Source: Strigops habroptila
Taxonomy: Eukaryota; Chordata; Aves; Psittaciformes; Psittacidae
Assembly: GCF_004027225.2 (NCBI RefSeq)
Contig: NC_044278.2
Span: 94,046,743-94,110,742 of the forward strand
Direction of reading: 5' to 3'
DNA length: 64,000 nt
Of this stretch, positions 1 through 10,282 are shown one piece after another. The notes beneath the pieces are model-generated. The model did no database searches. It was not told the DNA's origin and saw nothing but the letters and a program-made list of their open reading frames with translations. Numbering within the stretch: the first letter of the stretch is position 1; each line of letters starts with the position of its first letter. Position numbers and translations under genes: made by a program.

Positions 1-2020
1 AACGTGTCAAGTTTCATTTTTTGTAACAGTATGATTAAAATTCATGCTGAGAGGCAGCATTAATGCTGAAACAGAGTTATAATGAAACTAGATTTAAGAG
101 TCGTCTTCACACTTTAGAGTCCAGTTTTCCTATTGCCTGGTGAGATTCTCAGTTTTGGGAGGCGTTACAGTCAGATAAAAACCATTAACAGTGAGATTTA
201 TTTCAGACAGGTATGAAATTGAAGGAGCAAGACAGAAAGACAGCAAGACCAGCTTTGTTCTACCAAACTGCTTGCAAAGCAGACAAAAGCCTTAACCAGC
301 AGGTCTGGATGAATGCATGTAGACACTCCACCATTATGTTGTCCCAGATACCTGAACAAGAATACTGCTTGAACTGAACTGCTGTGGAAGCAGCATGAGC
401 TTGGTTTGCAAGAAGCCAATAAAACTGCATTCAAAATTCTGGATAACATTTGTAAAAATCTCTGTAATGTTAAATGGCATGAAATTGTCATCATTTTATT
501 ATGTATATAAATCAGCTTTTTCTGTGCCTGGCCATGAGCTATCACCAGAAACTTTGAAGACGAGCATGCTTTTTTCATTTGTCTGTTCTGGTGTGTGTGT
601 ATGTATGTGTGTGGGGGGGACTAGGTAGGTAGAGGCTTCCTCCCCCTTTTTATTTTTAAGAACACTTTATTAAATGTTAAATGTGTCAAGCAGATAAGCA
701 GCAAGATTTGTCCTTTGACTTTTTCATATAATCCCAGTAAAAAAAAGTTAGCAATAAAACGAAGTAAATCGATGTTATTCTTAAATGTCAGTGGTGACAG
801 TGAAGCAGAAACACAGCTTTAATCATTAAAAGAAATGTCACTTTTCCTCAGATGACCAAGCACAACTACGTACTGAGTGTTCCAAACACTGAAAGCAAGG
901 AGAAAGTGAAATTCTAACAGTTTTAAAATTTAATCTCTACAATGTATAACACTAATTTTTCCCATTTGGAACATTCAGTACAGAGCAGAGTAAAATCTTT
1001 TACACATTGAAAGAAACATTAAACTCAGTGATGTATTTTGTATCCCAACTGCTACCACCTTAGAAGCAATGGAAGATCAAACAAGCAAAGTCAAGATCAT
1101 CTTGAGAGTATGCCACAGGACTAGAAAAAAGAGTCAGAAACAGAACCCTAACCTCATACCAACCTTTCTGTTGTGGCTTTACACTTGGATACTTCAGTGT
1201 GCCCATCTGTAACCTAGAGGCAACACTGACACTACTGTAGCATAATGAAGGACAGTTGTTTCTAAAATGTGAAGCTTTCATACAAAGAGGTACTATGCTG
1301 AAACTGTATTTTTTGTTCTTTATAGCAAGAACATTACAAACTTACTGCCACATTTCGTTTAAGTAAGGTGTTATGCCTCAAAAAGGACAGTTGAGAAAAC
1401 CAGTATTTTTAAATTACAGTAACATATGAAGAGGCAGATAGTAAAAATACTCTCTTCTGAAAAACAGAGTTACTTTTTGGATCTCCTCCTATGATGCAGG
1501 ATATCTGTTCTGTATCTGACAGATAAAGTCATAAAACTACATCTTGAAGAGAGTTGTTTTCTCACAACAGGAGAGAAAGGATAGACACCTTATTCATCAA
1601 ACAATATAGCAAAGGCAGAAGGGCTGCAAGTATGTGAGTGCTGCTGAAAGTAGCTGCAAGACAGCATTTTAGTAAAGGACAGAAAGGCACATCAGAAGCT
1701 GCAGTAACACTACACAAAAAAAGTATTAAGGTACTTGAACTTCCCATTTCAAGTAATACAAGACGTTAATCTGCATTCAGTGGATTCCATTCATTTTTTA
1801 AAGCCACATACACACAAAAAACCTGAGAAAACCCACTGCAAGTTGCTAAATTGTCTTGAGCAGCTTCACAATGCAATTGATTATTGATAAAGCATACCAT
1901 TAGGCACACCACAGCATTTCACTTAAAAAAAAAAAAAGAAACAAAACAAAACAGAAGACATAGTTGCAAAAGCTATTTTCCTACAGCATGTGAAGAATTC
2001 AAAGTGAGTTCTTGATTTAC
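1..2020 (-). other. ZC3H13: ZC3H13 intron 3 (partial)
   Basis: This stretch lies downstream, in the transcript sense, of the zinc-finger exon and runs off the window. I looked on the minus strand for the next expected part of ZC3H13, which is rich in Arg, Glu and Ser, and did not find it, so the rest of the gene lies outside. The only structure seen is a short TG-rich microsatellite ending in a G run at about 590-618 and an A-rich run near 1925-1950. Confidence 0.75.
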
Positions 2021-2130
2021 CTTCTATAACTGCTGCTATAGCCTTTACCTCGTGGTGAAGGGCCATGTACGAATCTACATGTGTTCCCATAGAGGCAGTT
2101 GCCAGTCTTCAGCCAGTTACGGCACTGTGT
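2021..2130 (-). CDS. ZC3H13: ZC3H13 coding exon 3, CCCH zinc finger
   Basis: The exon encodes residues 40 to 75 plus two bases of codon 76. It contains the single CCCH zinc finger of ZC3H13: Cys42, Cys51, Cys57 and His61, spaced C-x8-C-x5-C-x3-H, followed by a Gly/Ser/Tyr/Arg-rich stretch. ZC3H13 is a nuclear scaffold of the m6A methyltransferase-associated complex with WTAP, VIRMA and HAKAI. The exon is bounded by a tctcttag acceptor and a gtaaatc donor, and its phase joins cleanly to exon 2. The match to the known vertebrate protein is nearly residue for residue. Confidence 0.95.
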
Positions 2131-2562
2131 CTAAGAGACAGACATCACTGGGTGAATTACACACTCATTTCTGGAAATACCACTGGTGTGAGTGTGGCAG
2201 AACAAACAAATGACTCCACATTAACTCCCATTTACCTGTAATTTCTGTCCACCAGTAATATAATTAAAAAAAATAACCAACAATGAGCATCAGGTCTGGC
2301 AGAGAAAAATTTAGGTTGGTGGAAATACTATGAGCAGGTACAGTACTACCGCTCCTCTCCAGAAGCTGGGACAACACACGTTATTTGAAAATTCTACTAT
2401 TAGTATGTTGAACATCCACACGTTAAGGAGTTCTTTTCACCTTTACTAACATCAGTGACATCTGACTATTTGGTACTTGTGAGCTACACTTTCCCACCAC
2501 CTAAATCCTGGAAAAGAAGATGCTGGGGTGGAGAGGAAAAGAAGAACACTTTTACAACTCAC
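2131..2562 (-). other. ZC3H13: ZC3H13 intron 2
   Basis: Short intron between the first coding exon and the zinc-finger exon, with GT-AG ends. Nothing else is recognised in it. Confidence 0.85.
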
Positions 2563-2679
2563 CTCTGCAGTACTTCCAGTGCTGGGTCCAAGCCTTTCAA
2601 ACACACTGGGTCTTCGGGATGTGCTATCGGATATTGTCTTGGTATTTTCCACTGTGACCTTCCTTCTAATTTTTGACAT
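2563..2679 (-). CDS. ZC3H13: ZC3H13 first coding exon (N-terminus)
   Basis: Thirty-nine codons starting at the ATG at 2679-2677. The product begins MSKIRRKVTVEN and includes the RRPSVFERLGP segment, matching the N-terminus of vertebrate ZC3H13. The reading frame stays open past the donor (GAG|gtgagt at 2562-2561), but conservation stops exactly at the splice site. A pyrimidine-rich acceptor ending in ttgaag places the exon start near 2688, with a few 5'UTR bases before the ATG. A second possible acceptor (ttacag) lies slightly further upstream. The start codon is supported by conservation. Confidence 0.95.
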
Positions 2680-2688
2680 TTTGTACTA

Positions 2689-5600
2689 CTTCAACCAAAA
2701 AAAAAAAGCAAAACTGTAAAATCCTTCAGTTTGGGGCTATGGACACTGAACTCACATTAATAAAACAGTATGATACACATTGCAAGAGTTGCTGCAGAGG
2801 TGATGAAGAAAGAATAAAAGTCATAAATGAGTGAAATGTATCTAATAACAACGAATGCCTCTGATTTGAACAAGTCAGCTGAACACCAGTAATGATAGTT
2901 CTTCATGTTATTTTATGACCTGCTTTGGATTCTTCAGCTTCCCTTTGGGAAAGATCATATGATATGTTATTCATTTAGGTACCAAACACCACACGGAACA
3001 GATGCTTTCCTTCAACATGTATTTTTTTGTGCAGGAACTGAAGCGACTTCAGGTGAAAAGAACCTTTAATGTTACTTCACCAACCTCTCAGAAACAGGTT
3101 CTAAGAAAATAAGAATGGCTCCCATTTTTGGAAACAGACCTCTAAAAAATGAGAGCTCTATCCCCCCCTCATTTTGATGTGTAAAATACCAACTTGATAC
3201 AATACTGAAAACCACCCTGATACCATCCACAGTCTGTGTTTGTTACTGGTTTGTATCCTACAACTATTTGCAATCACCTGAGTTTAGAAAGAAAAAAAAA
3301 CAAACAAAAAAAACCTCACCCACAAAAAAACACCGACCTCAAAACCAAACAAAACAAAAAAACAGAATAAAAACCCCACAAAAAAACCCCAAACAAAAAC
3401 CCACAAAACAGTGATATACTTCTTAAACTTCTTAAGAAGTGACTCTTTTCATAAAGAAAAACAGATTTGAAAGCAAATACAGCATAAGTTTGATAAATAA
3501 GTCACAATTTATCTTACCTGAGGAGTTACTGAATATAGAAAGAAAATCATACTTTTTTTAAAAAAAGGGAAGATACACATTTAGAGACAGATTGCAGAAA
3601 AAGGGCAAACTGGGGTCCAAAAACTACTGTCCATTGTTTAAATGCCACTTGATCTGCACAGAAATTATTTCAATCTGGGAAAATCTGCCAGTTTCTGGAT
3701 GATTTACATAAAGCTCAAAAAACCACCTCTTTGTCATAATGCCATCACTCTAGAGCTCATTAGTCAGCATAACATGATTAGCCAAACTCTAATCACCTAC
3801 CCTTCTGCTGTCTCTTCTGCTCCTATCCATGTGTCACAGAAACCTCATCTATACAGTCAGAATAATACAAATTTAAACTAACACCCACCAGACTGGATTA
3901 CTACAAATTTTCACTGATCTGATCAGCAATATATTCAAATAGCATTCAGATTGTAAGGTTCCATTCTACAGAAAAAAAAAACCAACAACAACAAAAAAAG
4001 TATAAATGTGGACAAATGTACAAAAAAAAATGTAACACTGCTGTAACACATTTTACACTTGATACTTGGATAATACCTGTTTTTCTCCCTTTTATCTTGA
4101 TGGAACTTCATTATCTGAATCCTATGGCTACTTCAATAACAAGGCCTCCCTAGAAGTCTGACATTTGTGCACTTTCTACAAAGAAAACTGTGCTGAAGCT
4201 CTTGCTAGGCACTACAGCTCCTTTATAAACAACAGAAGAAAGCAAGCTTATACTATGTACTTGAGAGATTTCTCAGCTCAGCTCTAGTGACTACTTCTCC
4301 AACCCTTTGACTATCTGAAGAATTTGATCTCTATCATAAGTAAGTTTCAGATAACCAAGACGTTAACCAAGATGCTCAGAGATGATAGAAGTTAACCATG
4401 TGGTGTATACCAGACATTAAAAACAATGGTTAACATCAATTAGTGGAAGCAGACAGTGAAACAGTAGAATTTGCCAGTAGTAGAAAATTACTTAGGTTAG
4501 TAAAAACTGTGGAGAACAGAGATTTCCAGAAAGATCTAACTGAGTTAGAAAATTGAGTAATACAACAGCAGATGAAATGCAAATAAATAAAATGTAATGC
4601 ACACAAGGAGAAATGATTTTATCTAAATACTCGATGAGTTCGAATTAGTCCAGTCTTCTGAGAAAAATAATTAGGAGTCATTGTGGACAGCTCAATGTGC
4701 AGCAGTAGTTACAAAGTCTGACAGAATAAACCATTAATGTTAGAAAGCAAAACAATACCACATCTCACCCAGCTGAGCACCCTTCCATTTAAGGATTGTT
4801 TCCCACTGCATGTCAGCAAAAACCCCCACTGAATTTGTAAGGTTTCATGCAGCTACACGTTTTAACAGAGGATACAAAAATCAACTGACATATGAAAAGC
4901 ATTTTCAATAAGATGATCATATACCAAATACTGATTTTGGCTTAAATATCTGCAGTAAAAAGAGCTATATCTGAAATAAAAAGGGTTAGCAGAACGGCAC
5001 TGGCAATGGCATGGGGAGAAGGTTCAACACATGAAGGACAGATAAAATGAGTGTATCTAATACATAAGTACAAAACACACTGACATGATAGCAGTACATA
5101 ATACATAAAATTTACATTTACTTTGCCTCCTAATTTCAGTGTCCTTCTACTTTCAAGGAAACAGAAGCAAAACATCTTATTTTAAATGTTACTTTTTACC
5201 CAACAAATATTACCTTCTTTGAATTAACTTCTATGGGAAGTTAAGATGATGACTAAGCTTAAAAGGATAGTTATAGACATGGAGAGGATGAAGAAGGAAA
5301 CATCATCATAACTGAACATACCTTCATTGCAACTATCTACTTCCTGACATTTTGGTCAATAATTTCCTATAAGGAAATTAAGAGAATGCCATCCAACCCT
5401 GATTCTTCTGTGGTTTGTAAAAACCCCCTACGTTAAATGAAATAAAAACTTGCAGTGACAAACAAAAAAAAAAAAAAGTACTGTTTTAGGTAGCATTCTG
5501 TCAACTCCATCACAAGGGTCTTGCTCCTGCAACCAGAACTGTATGAGATTTCACTTTAAGTGAACATAACTGTTATACAGGCTGAAGGTTTAGAGCCCAG

Positions 5601-8600
5601 ACACGTTATTCAGAGGCAAACTGAGGAATTTTCACTATGTCGAACATGACATTTGAGAGACTGTATCTGGAAATGTAGCCAGTCCCATTTTCATTCTGCA
5701 AAAGCCCAAGCAAGTTGGAAAAATAAAGAGACTATTATAACAATATTGCCATTGAAAACCTCAGATGCCTAACAGCAGTTTTATGTTAAGGACAAGCTTT
5801 CTTGCTTATAAACAAGTATTGTGAGGGGAAAAGCAAAAAAATTGTTTCATTTCTAGATTTTTCAGACTGTACATTAACGGATAATCAAGAACCATTTAAA
5901 TGCAACATCTCATAAACATTCCCATAACTTGCTCAATTCTCCCTCATTTTCATCTTACATTACCCTTGATGATCATAATTCTGCAATAAATCCCACACTA
6001 ACGGCCAGTGCGATGAGATGATTTTCCTTTCCACCAAATGCCCGTGTCTCTGAACTACCATCTCCTTATCAAACACTCACATGGATTAGAAAGCACTGAG
6101 GATCAGATTGGGCTGAGTCTTGAGCATTCATATCTCAGCATTTCAGCTAATTACTACTATGATTATTATTTTTTTAAGTTTCTAAGTAGAAAATTATGAA
6201 CTTCCATATTTCAGGTACATGACATTGTATTGCTGTATCTACCTAGGATCACTGAAGTGTCTGCAACTTCTGAAACAGCTTACTACCACTAAGTGAAATG
6301 AACTTTATACTCCTAAAATAAATTCTATAACTAAGGTTTTAACTGTAAAGTATCACTTTTCAACACATAAATAAGATCCATGGGAATCTTTAGTAATAAC
6401 TTAGGAATATTTTAATGCTACAATAGCCTACAGATGCATCTATGTTATTCTTTAAACGGAATAACTTTTCCTGGGTGAGAGACAATTTATTAATGACATT
6501 AATTATACTACCATTTGAAGTAAAATGTATCTCAGAGTATTACTTCATGAGTAAATCTAAAACGTAAGACAGACTTGAAAGAAGTGAGTATACCTAGTGG
6601 GCACTACCCGAGTAACTGAAAGCATGACGACTGACACAATATTCAATGAAATTCTGTATTTTTACTATCAATACTCCTCCATTTTGGGGTTAAGCATGCT
6701 CAGCACCTTTCTTCCAATAGAAGTATGATATTACATAAGCCACAATCAACAAAAACACATCTGAAACATGTGCTTTTCTGCTAGAAAAACCTAATCCAGT
6801 CCTTTGCAAAAAACAATCCTGCTTCTACAGGAAAACTAGAAACTGAGATGTAACAGAACAACAGCAAAGTTCAGAAAAAAACATAAGGAGATAAAATTTC
6901 TTCAAGAAAGTCTAAGACATCCCTAGCAAGCATGTCAATGTCTGTGCATGCATGTGTGCACACCACACACAGGTTAAACATTATGTCACTTAAGAAAATC
7001 CTACCTGTGAAGTTACAAATAATACGCCATTTAAAGTAAACAAAATCATAATTTTAAAATCCTACAGAAGTTCAGGTACAAACTGCTTATAACACCCTAG
7101 GATAAACTAATACCTGTTGATAACTAAATAACAGCCTAGAAAGAGGAAAATGTCAGTGCTTCCATTCACTTTTCCAAATGAAGAGCTTTCACCTGAAAAG
7201 GTTCTGTTTCTGATTACTACGTAAATGTTTCCACGTCACACTATTAATAAAATAGATATATTTGAAGGAGCTCCACTGGTTTACTACCTAAAAATAATGC
7301 TAAAAATAGTAAAATGCATTGTTAACCAACTTTCAAAAAATTAGTCAAATACTGGCTGCACATTTATATGATGTCAGTCTAACACTCAACTCCCACAAAG
7401 AAGCCTGTATGACAAAACCCTAGAAATTATTCCAAGTTTATTTTAACAGCTCCGTGCTGTTAACCCATCGCCATATTAGCTTGGCCCTACCCCTCTAATT
7501 TAACATATGGTATTCCTCCATTAGTAGTAATAAGCAACTGCTAGTTATGTTTTCACAAGTATAAAATCATGGTTGGCTTTCTACACGTAAATAAATAAAC
7601 TAAAAAATCAGGCCCTAATATCACAAAAGAAAGTATACAGTATTCCATATCTTGTCTAACAAAGTCCTCATACTCAAAGAAGATGTTCCACTAGACTATG
7701 GGACAGTCTATGCAGACTGGTGTGGACAGACCCCAACTCACTCTGCCTTCACACCGTGTTTGTTGGCTATGCGTTATTTCCAACCTGTAAGTTGGAGCAC
7801 CACATCAGCAGCCTGTCACACCACAGCAAAACATGCTGAGAAGTGGGATGTATTATCTTTGGCCCAGCCACATACAACCATACTTCCATAGTTTCTAGAT
7901 ACACACAGCTGACAGGCCGAGTCTGACCGCTCCAGTCTGCAAAGAGGCACCCTAAGTGTTTCACCACCACAGCAAGATCCCTTAAGGCCCTCATCACTAC
8001 CCCACTATCTGTCAAAACCTGTTCTTCAAATAGTCTGGCAGAAGGTTGACAAGAAACCAACGGTGGAGTGAGAATCCAGCAGAGAAGTCAAAGGTGAGGA
8101 CCTATGCAGACCACCCGCAACGCTAACCCAACACGCCTGACCTACAAGTTCTGGAAGGGATGGGAGTTAGCTGAGACCACCGTCTAAAGAATGGTGATGA
8201 CTGAATTCACACCAGCGAAATTAGTAGATCCTCTAAGCGCATGAAGCAGAAACTGGTTTACTGCCAGAAAGTGGGAGAAGAGCCCCACTGAAAGGGAAAA
8301 AACCCATCAACAGGGAAGATCCAAATACGCGGGAGGCAGGCTCCGGCACGGCCGCCGACGGATGGCACCGCACCCCGCGCAAACAGCCGCACCGCGAGGC
8401 CCGCCCGGCCGCGCCCCCTCCTCGGGGAATCCCCGGGGCGCCCCCCGCCGCGCACCGGGCTGGGCGGGCGGCACCGCGGCCCTTCCCCGCAGCTCCGTCA
8501 ACGAGCCCGTCGTGGGGCGGGGGCAAAGGGACGCAGGGCCCTGCCTGGCACACCCTCTCCCGCCTCTCCTCCCTTCACGGCCCTTCTCTCGCCCTCCCTC

Positions 8601-8633
8601 CCTCCGCGTCCCCGGTCGCTCAGCCGCACTCAC
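2689..8633 (-). other. ZC3H13: ZC3H13 intron 1
   Basis: A roughly 5.9 kb intron separating the noncoding CpG-island exon from the first coding exon. It is AT-rich and contains an A/C-rich low-complexity block (listed separately) and a short alternating purine-pyrimidine stretch near 6944-6963. No coding exon, RNA gene or recognisable transposon was found. Confidence 0.7.
3286..3412. repeat. A/C-rich low-complexity tract
   Basis: About 125 bases consisting almost only of A and C on the plus strand, with repeated caaa and acccc units. In the ZC3H13 pre-mRNA it is a U/G-rich tract with several G runs separated by long U-rich loops. It looks like simple low-complexity expansion. Confidence 0.85.
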
Positions 8634-8883
8634 CTGCTCCTTCCGCTGCCGCGCCGCTCCCCGCCGCCTCCTCCGCCGCCGCCCGGGGCGGAGAGGGTGG
8701 GAGGGGGCGAGGGGGGAGTCCGTCCTCCCGGGCCTGAGCGCGGAGCGACACGGAGAGGAAGACGAGGAGCGACACCCGCTCCCAGCGACCAGCGCCGCCC
8801 GCCCTGCCCCCGCGCGCCGGGGACGATGGGAAACCGCCGCCGCCACCGCCGCTCCCGCCGCGCGCGGCCTTCCCGGCGGCCCC

Positions 8884-8920
8884 CGCGCCGCCCGCCGCGC
8901 CGCCCGCCGCGCCGCGCCGC
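8884..8920. repeat. GC-only tandem repeat in CpG island
   Basis: About three imperfect copies of a 12-base unit made only of C and G (cgcgccgcccgc). It lies within the presumed ZC3H13 first exon or promoter and is likely to form stable structure in RNA or single-stranded DNA. Confidence 0.7.
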
Positions 8921-8929
8921 CGCTGGTGA

Positions 8930-8937
8930 TGACGTCA
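8930..8937. promoter_or_regulatory. CRE palindrome TGACGTCA
   Basis: A perfect eight-base cAMP response element in the CpG island, the binding site of CREB/ATF factors. It lies about 50 bases from the YY1 motif. Its exact relation to the start site is unknown. Confidence 0.65.
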
Positions 8938-8981
8938 AGGAAGGGGGGGCAGCGGCGAGAGGACAGGGCGGAAGCGGCAGC

Positions 8982-8992
8982 GCCGCCATGTT
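8982..8992 (-). promoter_or_regulatory. YY1 motif (AACATGGCGGC)
   Basis: Read on the minus strand this matches the YY1 consensus AAnATGGCGGC, which is usually found just downstream of transcription starts in CpG-island promoters in the sense direction. It supports minus-strand initiation of ZC3H13 close to position 9000. Confidence 0.65.
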
Positions 8993-9239
8993 GGAGGAGG
9001 GCGGGGAAGGCGGGCGGTTAGTCTGCGGGGGGAACCTGCCTGCCCTCCCCGCCCGGGGCCGCCTCACCTCGCCTCACCTTACGTCAGGGAGCTCCGGGCG
9101 GGCCGCCAGCCCGCGAGCGCGGCGTTCCTCGGCAGCGCAGGTTGTTCCTCGCGCCCTCCGCGGGTTTGCAAGTCCGGTTTCTCGGCCTGTGCCGATCAGG
9201 ACCGTGGGCCAGATAAACGCTGTGGCTGAGGTGCAAGCA

Positions 9240-9520
9240 GGACGGTTTGGGTTGGAAGCGACATTAAAGCTCATCCAGTTCCAACCCCCTGCCATGGGCA
9301 GGAACACCTTCCACTGGACCAGGTTGCTTCAAGCCGCGTCCAGGCTGGCCTTGAACACTTCCAGGGGTGGGGCAGCCACAGCTCCTCTGGGCAACCTGTG
9401 CCGGTGCCTCACCACCCTCACAATAAAGTGTTTCTTCCTTATATCTAATCTAAATCTACCTTTTTAAGGTGTAAAACCATTGCCCCTGGTCCTGTCACTA
9501 CAGGCTCTGTTACAAAGTCT
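9240..9520 (-). mobile_element. CR1 LINE fragment (3' end)
   Basis: Reverse-oriented 3' portion of a CR1 retrotransposon. It shows the diagnostic motifs ggtttgggttggaag, ccaaccccctgccatgg and ttgaacacttccagggg, then the end of the reverse-transcriptase reading frame. It is 5'-truncated, as usual for CR1, and lies in the spacer between the ZC3H13 promoter and the CPB2 3' end. Confidence 0.92.
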
Positions 9521-10020
9521 CGAAGCCTATGTTGTGCTGTGGTAATCCTTGGCCACAGGATAAACATACCAGCTAATTGTAGTGGAGGAGCCTTTGAGAG
9601 GCTCCCACTGGATTTGGACACTGGTGTGTCCTTGCCTTTATTTAAAGATGCAGTGGGAAGTTCTCATGTGAACAGCCTTCATCTTTGACAGTGAAAATGA
9701 TGGATAGAGTGGTTTTCTTGTGAGGAGATCCTGTAACAGCTTGAATGACTAAAATGGGGGAATCTTTTCTATGAACGGGGTCTGCCCATAATCATGCATG
9801 TCAGTCAGAGGCCTGTTCGATGCTACATCACCTGGAGCTTCCACCATCTAGAGGGACATAAGATTATCCTATTTTCACATTACAGTGCTCACTATACATA
9901 TATGTAGTGCGCTTAACTACTGTTACAGGTATATAAGTATAGTAGAAAAACCGTCATGTATTCCAAAATGAAATGCAGGGGGAGCAGTCATTCTTTTCTC
10001 TTTTGTCCATATATAAATAC
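9521..10020. other. Intergenic spacer ZC3H13-CPB2
   Basis: About 500 bases between the CR1 fragment and the CPB2 polyadenylation region. I see no gene or repeat in it. Confidence 0.6.
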
Positions 10021-10044
10021 TTTTAATAAAGCAGCAAGGGTTTT

Positions 10045-10050
10045 TTTATT
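10045..10050 (-). terminator. CPB2: CPB2 polyadenylation signal AATAAA
   Basis: A canonical AATAAA on the minus strand (tttatt on plus) lies about 50 bases beyond the CPB2 stop codon, so the 3'UTR would be very short, roughly 75 bases. Further downstream signals cannot be excluded. Confidence 0.7.
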
Positions 10051-10097
10051 AGTATTTGAACTAAGAACAGTCATGCTGGAATAAATTACATTCAACA

Positions 10098-10282
10098 TCA
10101 CAAATTCTGAAGAACATGTTGAGCTATCTCTTTGACAGCAGAAAGAGCTTCTAAGCAAGTTGGTTTAATTTCTTGAGGAGGAAGCAAAAATCCGTAAGTT
10201 CCTGTGTCCCGAAGCTCTATCGTAAAAGAATATTTAATGCCAAGATCATAAGCCCAGTCATCTGACCCTCCAGGAGCTAAAT
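10098..10282 (-). CDS. CPB2: CPB2 exon 11 (C-terminus)
   Basis: Encodes residues 364-424 and the TGA stop at 10100-10098. It carries catalytic Tyr364 (first base from exon 10), the GGSDDW motif with Asp371 for Lys/Arg specificity, and catalytic Glu386 in FTIELRDTG. The acceptor is catacag. Confidence 0.96.

Larger units (their letters stand above)
8634..8995 (-). other. ZC3H13: ZC3H13 exon 1 (5'UTR, approximate 5' end)
   Basis: A strong donor (GGAGCAG|gtgagtg, intron beginning at 8633) lies inside the CpG island upstream of the first coding exon, which has almost no 5'UTR of its own. This marks the noncoding first exon. The donor position is well supported. The transcription start is inferred only from the YY1 motif at 8982-8992, which reads in the gene's sense direction and in many CpG-island promoters lies just downstream of the start site. 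Confidence 0.6.
8330..9140. promoter_or_regulatory. ZC3H13: CpG island promoter of ZC3H13
   Basis: A sharp change to very high G+C and dense CpG dinucleotides, unlike the AT-rich flanks. It contains several GC boxes, a perfect CRE palindrome and a YY1 motif. It encloses the noncoding first exon of ZC3H13 on the minus strand. No gene was found starting to the right on the plus strand, although CpG islands often also initiate divergent noncoding transcripts. The long open frames in all six readings here are a consequence of base composition. Confidence 0.9.

Noticed and set aside
8982-9000. ATG in a perfect Kozak context (gccgccatgt) on the plus strand
   Set aside because: The sequence is the reverse of a sense-oriented YY1 motif for ZC3H13, and the plus frame gives only low-complexity protein and then CR1 sequence.
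8362-9467. Long overlapping open frames on both strands in the CpG island, up to 256 codons
   Set aside because: Stop codons are rare in G+C-rich DNA. The predicted products are Arg/Pro/Gly-rich, resemble nothing known, and one runs into a CR1 fragment.
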